Below are positions 1 to 5,689 of a DNA stretch of 17,054 nt, piece after piece. The notes below the pieces were generated by a model that was not told the DNA's origin, did no database searches, and was given only the letters and a program-made list of their open reading frames with translations. Location of the stretch: positions 1-17,054 of the forward strand of contig WFYB01000160.1 of assembly GCA_015490315.1 (NCBI GenBank). Reading direction: 5' to 3'. The stretch's first letter is position 1. Every line of letters starts with the position of its first letter. Both the position numbers and the translations under genes were made by a program. This DNA comes from Sulfurovum sp. (GTDB lineage: Bacteria > Campylobacterota > Campylobacteria > Campylobacterales > Sulfurovaceae).

Positions 1-702
1 GGGGATGATGTCCGCAAAATAGACTGGAAAACGACGGCAAAACTGGGCAAGCCCTTTGTCAAGATCTACAAAGAGGAGCGTGAGCTCAATGTGGTCGTGG
101 TCACAATGCTAGGCGGATCGATGTATTTTGGTACAGTCAAACAAAAGTCCGATATCGCCGCGGAAGTGACAGCGACACTGGGATTTTCGGCGGTGAAAAA
201 TGCCGATCTCTTCTCACATATGCTCTTTGCCGACAAGCTCTATGATCTAAGCAAACCGAGCAAAAAGCTTTTTGCCGTACACAAAGCGGTCGATGAGATC
301 ACAGCGTTTGAGCCGCTTGGGAAAGTGGGAGACTATCAAGCATTGACCCAGACGCTTAACAACAGACTCAAGAAAAAGGCGCTGCTTTTTATCATCTCCG
401 ACTTTGTCGGGGAGGTCGACCTGAAGCTTCTGGGCAAAAAGCATGATGTCTTTGCCGTGATCGTACGTGACAAGTTTGAGGAGGATCCAAGCGAGCTTGG
501 CTATCTAAGACTGGTCGATATGGAGACAAAGCAGAGCTTTGAAGGCAATATCGATGCAGGGGCGCTTAAAGCCTACAAAAGGGCGCTGCACGAGAATGAC
601 GAACGGCTCTATAAGCAGTTCAAAAAGCAGGGCATACGCTTTGTCAAGGTCTATACCCATGAAGATGCAGTATTGAAACTGATGAAAGGAATGAGGGTTT
701 AG
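1..702 (+). CDS. DUF58 domain protein, C-terminal part (5' end outside the window)
   Basis: The frame is open from base 1 to a TAG at 700-702, giving 233 residues with no start inside the window. The first residues carry the DUF58 signature: GDDVRKIDW at residues 2-10, then T-A-K and a conserved E before a hydrophobic strand. DUF58 proteins are MoxR-associated and usually precede the VWA genes of Bat operons, as here; they are thought to help assemble or activate envelope or metallo-protein complexes, but the biochemical role is not settled. The strand that normally ends in a DxSxS metal site reads M-L-G-G-S-M-Y-F-G (from residue 36), so the aspartate and first serine are replaced. The rest (about 50-233) is a mixed alpha/beta VWA-like half ending in a basic stretch. 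An 81-bp gap separates it from the next gene, longer than other joints in this operon. Family assignment is firm; function is not. Confidence 0.88.
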   Translation, partial: GDDVRKIDWKTTAKLGKPFVKIYKEERELNVVVVTMLGGSMYFGTVKQKSDIAAEVTATLGFSAVKNADLFSHMLFADKLYDLSKPSKKLFAVHKAVDEITAFEPLGKVGDYQALTQTLNNRLKKKALLFIISDFVGEVDLKLLGKKHDVFAVIVRDKFEEDPSELGYLRLVDMETKQSFEGNIDAGALKAYKRALHENDERLYKQFKKQGIRFVKVYTHEDAVLKLMKGMRV

Positions 703-783
703 TGAAGAGTGAGAAGGTAGGAGTGAGGAGCGTCGGTATGCTTTGCTTTGCAAAGCCTGTATTGAAAGAAGAGGAGTATTTGT
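703..783 (+). other. Intergenic spacer with AG-rich repeats and a 12-bp palindrome
   Basis: The 81 bp between the DUF58 stop and the next start begin with degenerate purine-rich repeats (units such as GAGTGAG and GTAGGAG, about 705-730). A perfect palindrome, GCTTTGCAAAGC, lies at 745-756. A good Shine-Dalgarno, GAGGAG at 771-776, sits 7 bases before the ATG at 784. No convincing promoter or T-tract terminator is visible, so the operon probably continues through it. The purine repeats resemble the tandem units seen after bamA and nadA. Confidence 0.5.
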
Positions 784-1191
784 ATGAATGAGCAAAATAT
801 AACAGCTCAACTGAAAGATATCAAACCGTTGATAGAGATTCCTGACAGCAGCTTTTATATCTACTGGGGTCTGATAGGCTTTGCAGTGCTGCTTGGGCTT
901 GGCATTCTCTTTTTTGTTGCCAAGAAGTTCTGGCAGATGCGCAAGCAAAATCTCGCCAAGAGTTATCTTGCCGCACTCAAAGCGATCGACTGGAAGGATA
1001 CCAAGAAGTCTGCCTACGCAGCGACACATTATGGCAGGCTGCTCGCTACAGATGAGCGGCGTAAAGAGCTTTTCAGTCAGCTTGAGCCGATGCTGGAGAA
1101 GTACAAATACAAAAAGGTGGTTGACGAGGTTGATGATGATACACGCAACCTTTTCAACCTCTATGTGCAGGTGAGCGATGAGTCAGTTTAG
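784..1191 (+). CDS. Small single-pass membrane protein of the Bat operon (DUF4381-like)
   Basis: This 135-residue protein has a short N-terminal segment, one clear transmembrane helix at about residues 26-46, then a basic stop-transfer stretch (K-K-F-W-Q-M-R-K) and a mostly helical, charged cytoplasmic domain. The layout, with an N-terminal L-K-D-I-K-P motif before the membrane segment and helices after it, matches the DUF4381 proteins found between DUF58 and VWA genes in Bat operons of other proteobacteria. Direct sequence similarity to that family is weak to the eye. It follows a strong GAGGAG ribosome site, and its end overlaps the next gene by 14 bases, which points to translational coupling with batA. 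Its likely job is a membrane partner of the BatA/BatB complex; this comes from position rather than from a catalytic motif, and none is seen. Confidence 0.75.
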   Translation: MNEQNITAQLKDIKPLIEIPDSSFYIYWGLIGFAVLLGLGILFFVAKKFWQMRKQNLAKSYLAALKAIDWKDTKKSAYAATHYGRLLATDERRKELFSQLEPMLEKYKYKKVVDEVDDDTRNLFNLYVQVSDESV

Positions 1192-2095
1192 TTTTGAATA
1201 TCCGTTGGCATTTGGGCTCCTCATCCTTTTTGCGATATGTGCAAAATGGTGCAAAGAGCGCAGCCGCGCGATCTTTTTCCCACACATTCACAATCTGATG
1301 GCACCGAGCGTGGGCAAATCCACATGGCTTGGGCTGCTCAAGTGGCTGGGGATCGTGTTGGCGGTGACGGCGCTGGCATCTCCTGTGATCACCAAGAGCT
1401 ATACCAACTCCAAAAAAGAGGGGCGTGACATCGTACTGGTGCTGGACAGTTCCGACTCGATGCGCCAGCGAGGCTTTGATCCAAACGACATCATGAAGAG
1501 CAAATTTGATGTGGTCAAAGAGGTGGTAGAGGATTTCATCCAGAAACGAAAAGATGACCGTATCGGTATGGTGACCTTCGCGGATGTGGCATTTATCGCC
1601 TCGCCGTTGACCTTTGAGAAGACGTTTTTGACCAATATCACGAAGATGCAGCAGCTTGGCATCGCGGGGAAACGTACCGCGATCAATGATGCTTTGGTGC
1701 AGGCATACAATATGCTCAGCAAATCCAAAGCCAAAAGCAAGATCGTCATCCTCCTGACCGACGGACAGGACAATATGAGTAAGATTCCTTTTGAAGAGGT
1801 CAAAAAGATGATCGAAAAGAGAGATATCAAACTCTATGCCATCGGAATCGGTGATAGCAGAGACTACAACGCGATGTACCTGCAGGCACTCGCACAGGCG
1901 GGACATGGTGCGGCATTTGGTGCGAGAAACGCGCAGATGCTCGAACAGGTCTATGCGCAGATCGACAAGCTTGAGAAGAGCAAACTCAATGACAAAAAGA
2001 TCGTAGAGCACACCTATCTCTACATCTATCCGCTGATCATCGCGATCTTGAGTCTGCTTCTCTTTATCTATATACGCAACAGCAAAGGAGTGTAG
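1178..2095 (+). CDS. batA: VWA-domain membrane protein BatA
   Basis: The 305-residue protein has the standard BatA plan: two N-terminal membrane helices (about 8-24 and 52-70), a von Willebrand factor A domain (about 84-265) and a C-terminal helix (about 280-299). The metal-dependent adhesion site is complete: D90-S-S92-D-S94 (DxSxS), T167 in G-K-R-T, and D195 in L-L-T-D-G-Q-D. It should therefore bind a divalent metal and engage protein partners at the membrane. BatA and BatB proteins were named from Bacteroides aerotolerance operons, and in several bacteria they form complexes with each other and with MoxR ATPases. The start lies inside the end of the upstream gene, with a GCAGGTGAG stretch just before the ATG. 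The stop is followed after 2 bases by batB. Assignment to BatA rather than BatB rests on order and size. Confidence 0.9.
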   Translation: MSQFSFEYPLAFGLLILFAICAKWCKERSRAIFFPHIHNLMAPSVGKSTWLGLLKWLGIVLAVTALASPVITKSYTNSKKEGRDIVLVLDSSDSMRQRGFDPNDIMKSKFDVVKEVVEDFIQKRKDDRIGMVTFADVAFIASPLTFEKTFLTNITKMQQLGIAGKRTAINDALVQAYNMLSKSKAKSKIVILLTDGQDNMSKIPFEEVKKMIEKRDIKLYAIGIGDSRDYNAMYLQALAQAGHGAAFGARNAQMLEQVYAQIDKLEKSKLNDKKIVEHTYLYIYPLIIAILSLLLFIYIRNSKGV

Positions 2096-2097
2096 AG

Positions 2098-3093
2098 ATG
2101 ACATTTGTATATCCGCAGCTCTTTTGGGTGCTGATCGTTCCGTTTGTGATCTTTGCTTTTCTGATCGTCACAAACAAGGAGAGGCTCTCCCGTATATTTG
2201 ACCCAAAAGTCCTTGAGCGGCTCAGTGCCGACAGTGAGAGCCTGCCTTCGCGTGTACGTAACATCATACTGCTTACGGCAATCTTCTTTATGATTGTCGC
2301 ACTGGCAAGACCGGTAGTCGAAAAAGGAGAGCAGAAGGTGCAGGTCAAGGGATTGACACTCTTGACCGCCCTGGATATCTCCGGTTCTATGAGAAGTAAG
2401 GATGTCTATCCCAACAGGCTGGAGTTTGCCAAGAAGAAGATGGGTGAGTTTTTCGATGCGATGCCAAGCGATGAGATAGGGGTGATGGCGTTTGCCTACA
2501 ATGCTTTTGTACTCGCACCCTTTACTGCTGACAAAGAGACGCTGAAGATGATGGTAGACGGGGTCGATGACAGCTATATCTCGATGGGTTCGACCGACTT
2601 TGAAGCGATGGGCGAACTCGCCGCCAAACTGCTGGAGAAGAAGAAGCCCAAAGTACTCGTGGTCTTCACCGATGGCGGGGATGAAGAGGCGATCAAAGGA
2701 TTGGGTGACATCCTCGAGGAGAACGGCATCGATCTTTATGTAGTACTGGTAGGTACCAAAAAAGGTGCGCCGGTACTGGATGACAACGGCAAGCCGATGA
2801 CGCTAAAAGATGGCACCATCGCCATCACCCAGCGAAACGATGCACTTGGGGAGCTTGCCAAGCGTCATGGCGGTGCCTATATTGTTGCAAGCAACGGCAA
2901 GAAGGATATCGAAGCACTCGCCAATGTGATCCACAGCAAATACCGTGCCAAACAGCAGGGAGAGGTCAAAGTGAAGCAGCGAGTAGAGTACTTCTATTAT
3001 CCGCTTGCATTAGGGCTTTTGCTACTGTTATTTGGCTTTAGTTCCCTTCCAAGAAGAACATATCACACCGTACAAGATGGAGGTGCGCAATGA
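2098..3093 (+). CDS. batB: VWA-domain membrane protein BatB
   Basis: This second VWA protein, 331 residues, has the same architecture as its neighbour: helices at about 5-24 and 53-72, a VWA domain at about 86-285, and a C-terminal membrane helix at about 299-316. The metal site is intact, with D93-I-S95-G-S97, T166 in G-S-T-D, and D192 in F-T-D-G-G-D. The protein has an insertion at about 222-246 (an A-P-V-L-D-D-N-G-K type loop) that is usual in BatB. AAGGAG at 2085-2090, 7 bases upstream, sets the ATG at 2098. Its last codons overlap batC in an ATGA junction (3090-3093), indicating coupled translation. Two paralogous VWA proteins side by side, one per gene, suggest a BatA-BatB hetero-oligomer in the inner membrane. 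Confidence 0.9.
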   Translation: MTFVYPQLFWVLIVPFVIFAFLIVTNKERLSRIFDPKVLERLSADSESLPSRVRNIILLTAIFFMIVALARPVVEKGEQKVQVKGLTLLTALDISGSMRSKDVYPNRLEFAKKKMGEFFDAMPSDEIGVMAFAYNAFVLAPFTADKETLKMMVDGVDDSYISMGSTDFEAMGELAAKLLEKKKPKVLVVFTDGGDEEAIKGLGDILEENGIDLYVVLVGTKKGAPVLDDNGKPMTLKDGTIAITQRNDALGELAKRHGGAYIVASNGKKDIEALANVIHSKYRAKQQGEVKVKQRVEYFYYPLALGLLLLLFGFSSLPRRTYHTVQDGGAQ

Positions 3094-3986
3094 AAAAGTT
3101 TATGACATTAGCTGCTATTTACTATCTGCTATCTACTATCTTGTACGCCGGTATCACCGACTTCAAGACGATCGATGCTGCGACCAAGGCGTATCAGCAG
3201 AAAGCCTACAACAAAAGTGCCTCACTGCTGAGATCACTCAAAAAAGAGTCGCCGCAAAAAGCGTATGATCTGGGCAATGCCCTTTACAAGGCGAAGCGCT
3301 ACAAAGAGGCGATCAAAGCCTACGAGAATGCCAAAGGGGTCGATGAAGCCCAGCGCCTGCATAATATAGGCAACAGCTACTTCATGCAAAACAAGCTCGA
3401 TGAGGCGATCAAGAGCTATGAAAAGGCACTGAAGATTAGGGAAGATGCCGACACAAAGTACAATCTAGAGCTGGCAAAGAAGAAAAAAGAGCAGAAAAAG
3501 AAAAAGCAGCAGCAAAACAAGCAGAATCAAAATCAGAAAAAGAACGATCAACAAAAGAAGCAGAACCAAGACCAAAAGAAGAAACAGAATAAAGATCAGA
3601 AAAAGAACGATCAGAAGAAAAACGATCAAAAAAACAAACAAGACAAGAACAAGAACGGACAGAAGAAGCAAGACGACAAGCAAAAGGGACAAGAAAAAAA
3701 GAAAAAGAGTGATCAGCAAAAAGAGGGTGATAAGAAAAAAGAGGATCAAAAGAAAAAAGGTGACAAGTCCAAAGGTGGAAAAGAGAAGAAACCGCGGGAT
3801 AAAAAAGGCGATAAATCTGCCGCTGGTGGAACACCCAAAAAGCAGAAGATGAGCAAAGAGGAGAAGCTCAAGCAGGCTGAGCTCAAACGCCTGCTCAAAA
3901 AAATGGGCGGCAAAAAAGCGCCGACGATGATGTATCAGATGGGCAGTGGAAAACCCAAGCGCCAAGAGGATATCAAGCCATGGTAA
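3090..3986 (+). CDS. batC: TPR protein with long lysine-rich tail, BatC-type
   Basis: The protein is 298 residues. Residues 1-20 form a signal peptide or membrane anchor (ends L-Y-A-G). Residues 25-130 hold about three tetratricopeptide repeats, seen as A-x-x-x-Y-x-x-K-x-Y-x-x-A patterns and a clear N-I-G-N-S-Y-F…A-I-x-x-Y-E-K-A-L unit at 92-115. Residues 131-255 are an extreme low-complexity run of Lys, Gln, Asn and Asp with almost no hydrophobic residue. The C-terminus ends in K-P-W, a typical BatC-type ending. TPRs are protein-docking modules, so this is probably the periplasmic scaffold of the Bat complex. A GGAGG ribosome site at 3079-3083 and the ATGA overlap with batB fix the start. 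The coding strand of the tail is almost free of T, so its antisense frame looks like a fake hydrophobic protein. Confidence 0.87.
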   Translation: MKKFMTLAAIYYLLSTILYAGITDFKTIDAATKAYQQKAYNKSASLLRSLKKESPQKAYDLGNALYKAKRYKEAIKAYENAKGVDEAQRLHNIGNSYFMQNKLDEAIKSYEKALKIREDADTKYNLELAKKKKEQKKKKQQQNKQNQNQKKNDQQKKQNQDQKKKQNKDQKKNDQKKNDQKNKQDKNKNGQKKQDDKQKGQEKKKKSDQQKEGDKKKEDQKKKGDKSKGGKEKKPRDKKGDKSAAGGTPKKQKMSKEEKLKQAELKRLLKKMGGKKAPTMMYQMGSGKPKRQEDIKPW

Positions 3987-4002
3987 TACAAATCAATATA
4001 AC

Positions 4003-4090
4003 AGGTTTCACTCGATGACTCTGGCAGTCGCGAACGACAAGCGCCCGTTTCACGGGTTAAGCGCTCCTTTGTCGCCATCGAGTGAAACCT
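4003..4090. repeat. Structured inverted-repeat element, copy A (between batC and batD)
   Basis: This is an 88-bp element bounded by a perfect 15-bp inverted repeat: AGGTTTCACTCGATG at 4003-4017 and its exact reverse complement at 4076-4090. Inside is a second hairpin, CCCGT/ACGGG (4044-4048 and 4052-4056, 3-base loop), flanked by AGCGC…GCGCT arms. Two relatives occur in the window, at 7591-7675 (inverted) and 15780-15864 (same orientation). It lies within an operon whose other joints are tight, so the transcript should contain the folded element between batC and batD. No target-site duplication is evident in the flanks. The nature (REP-like, MITE-like or RNA element) is not known. Confidence 0.9.
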
Positions 4091-4103
4091 CTTGGAAAAA
4101 TTG

Positions 4104-4133
4104 TTGCAGAGCTTAATAAAGAAGAGATAGAAT
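4104..4133 (+). promoter_or_regulatory. Possible internal promoter for batD
   Basis: TTGCAG at 4104-4109 and TAGAAT at 4128-4133 are separated by 18 bases. Both match the sigma-70 consensus moderately, and they lie just after repeat copy A and 15 bases before the batD start. A ribosome site AAGGA follows at 4139-4143. The arrangement would let batD be expressed even if the repeat stops upstream transcripts. The match is only fair and AT-rich gaps give such hits by chance. Confidence 0.3.
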
Positions 4134-4148
4134 ATACAAGGATAGAGA

Positions 4149-5672
4149 ATGAAAAGATTACAACGCTTACTACTTTCACTTTTGACAGTGGGCTCACTGG
4201 GGCTGGCGCATGCTGCTTCGGTAGAGGCGAGACTCAGCACTCCTGAGGTCGTCAAGGGCAATATGGCACAGCTACAGATCAAAGCGATCGGTAACCGTGC
4301 GGCGTTTCCCAATATAGAGAAGATCGGGGATGCCAAGGTACTGGGCAAGAGCGAAAGCTCCAATATAAGTGTGCAGGTGATCAATAGCAAAAAGAGTGTG
4401 ATCCGCTCGACAACCCAGACACTTACATTCGCCCCACAGCACGATATGACCATCCCGTCATTCACGGTCAATGTAGACGGCAAGCAGCTCAAGACCAAAC
4501 CGCTTTCACTCAAGGTGGTCGAGTCCAATGCCAAGGTACCTGCAGGTCAATCGGGAGCCAATCCGCTGTTTTATCTGAGTATGCAGAGTAACAAATCTAA
4601 AGCGATGGTTGGAGAGCCTATCCTTTTGACAGTCTATTTTGCTGTCAGGGAGGGGGTGCAGATCACGCAGGATACGGAGTATAGACCACCGAAGTTTGAC
4701 GGCTTTTTTGTCAAGCCGATCACCGATCAGAAGGTCTACCGCCAAGATGGCTACCAGATCCAGGAGATTGGCTATATCCTCATCCCCCAAAAAGAGGGCA
4801 GCTTTGAGATCGGACCGGCAGCCGCCAAGGTGGGGGTGCCCGATCGAAGCAGACGCGATATGTTTGGTATGTTCTTTGGTACCAGATGGTCTCAGATCGC
4901 CTCCAATACGGTCAAGGTCACAGTCACTCCCGCACCGGCTGACGCAGACCTGATCGGCAAGTTCGAGGCACATGCTTCGCTTGACCGCAATGTCACCAAG
5001 CCCAACAAGCCTGTCAATCTTACCGTAACGATCGAAGGGGAGGGGAGTTTGGAGGATTCCGATATGGCTGACTATGAGATAGACGGTGTGACTGTCTATA
5101 GCGACGATCCGGTCGTCACCTCCCGTGTCAGCGGAGGCAAGCTGCTCAGTAGCTACAAGAAGCATTTTGTCTTTATCGCCGATCATGACTTCACGATCCC
5201 CTCACGGGAGTACAGCGTGCTCAATCCGCAGACCAAGCAGGTAGGTACGCTCGAGATACGAGGCTTTGATGTCAAGGTAGAGGGTGCCCCTGCACAGCCC
5301 TCAGCAGCAACCGGCACTCCACCCGCATCGCAGACACCGGTCGTATATACCAACATCCAGACCGACACTGCCCCTGTCAAAGAGAAGGTTGTCACCAAAG
5401 TAGTCGAAAAGAGTAGCTGGTGGATGCTCGCCGCCGCCTTTGGTCTGGGCGGACTCACTGCTATACTCTTGACACAACTGCCATGGAGACGGTGGCTTGC
5501 CAAAGAGCGCTTCTTTAGAGAAGATGAAGCACTAAAGATCCTCTATCCGCATATGGGTGAGGATCCTGAAGTCGAAGCGATGGTACGCAAACTCTATGCC
5601 AAAAAACGCGGAGACAAAAGTGTCGAGATCGACAAAAAAGCACTCAAAGCGATGGTGGAGCGTTTTAGGTAG
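4149..5672 (+). CDS. batD: BatD-type periplasmic protein with C-terminal membrane anchor
   Basis: The 507-residue protein begins with a Sec signal peptide (residues 1-22, L-A-H-A before A-S-V-E-A). Residues 24-380 are beta-rich, with repeated Ig-like strands such as V-x-G-E-P-I-L-L-T-V-Y-F (about 154-165) and the P-K-F-D-G-F-F-V-K motif (181-189) that is characteristic of BatD. A Pro/Ala/Thr-rich linker (about 380-400) leads to one membrane helix (about 424-442), a basic W-R-R-W stop-transfer and a short cytoplasmic tail of about 60 residues. BatD proteins accompany BatA/B/C in aerotolerance-type operons and are thought to form the periplasmic part of the complex. AAGGA at 4139-4143 is 5 bases from the ATG. 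It is separated from batC by 162 bp that contain repeat copy A, the largest gap in the operon. Confidence 0.9.
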   Translation: MKRLQRLLLSLLTVGSLGLAHAASVEARLSTPEVVKGNMAQLQIKAIGNRAAFPNIEKIGDAKVLGKSESSNISVQVINSKKSVIRSTTQTLTFAPQHDMTIPSFTVNVDGKQLKTKPLSLKVVESNAKVPAGQSGANPLFYLSMQSNKSKAMVGEPILLTVYFAVREGVQITQDTEYRPPKFDGFFVKPITDQKVYRQDGYQIQEIGYILIPQKEGSFEIGPAAAKVGVPDRSRRDMFGMFFGTRWSQIASNTVKVTVTPAPADADLIGKFEAHASLDRNVTKPNKPVNLTVTIEGEGSLEDSDMADYEIDGVTVYSDDPVVTSRVSGGKLLSSYKKHFVFIADHDFTIPSREYSVLNPQTKQVGTLEIRGFDVKVEGAPAQPSAATGTPPASQTPVVYTNIQTDTAPVKEKVVTKVVEKSSWWMLAAAFGLGGLTAILLTQLPWRRWLAKERFFREDEALKILYPHMGEDPEVEAMVRKLYAKKRGDKSVEIDKKALKAMVERFR

Positions 5673-5678
5673 TCTCGT

Positions 5679-5684
5679 TATAAT
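5679..5684 (+). promoter_or_regulatory. Consensus -10 box immediately before the DUF389 gene
   Basis: A perfect TATAAT lies at 5679-5684, beginning 6 bases after the batD stop. The next gene's ATG is at 5690, where transcription would be expected to begin about 7 bases after the box. No convincing -35 or TGn extension is present. If used, the transcript would be leaderless or nearly so, which fits the lack of a Shine-Dalgarno before that ATG. Confidence 0.4.
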
Positions 5685-5689
5685 ATCCT

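Noticed and set aside
1154..2104. A 316-codon minus-strand frame across batA
   Set aside because: Antisense shadow of a gene with an intact VWA metal site; no start signal or recognisable domain.
3465..3965. A very hydrophobic Leu/Phe/Val-rich minus-strand frame that resembles a membrane protein
   Set aside because: It is the complement of the Lys/Gln/Asn-rich BatC tail; AAG/AAA codons read as CTT/TTT in reverse.
4003..4090. Classic transposon remnant with target-site duplication
   Set aside because: I compared flanks of all three copies and saw no shared short direct repeats; no transposase sequence is present, so mobility is only a possibility.
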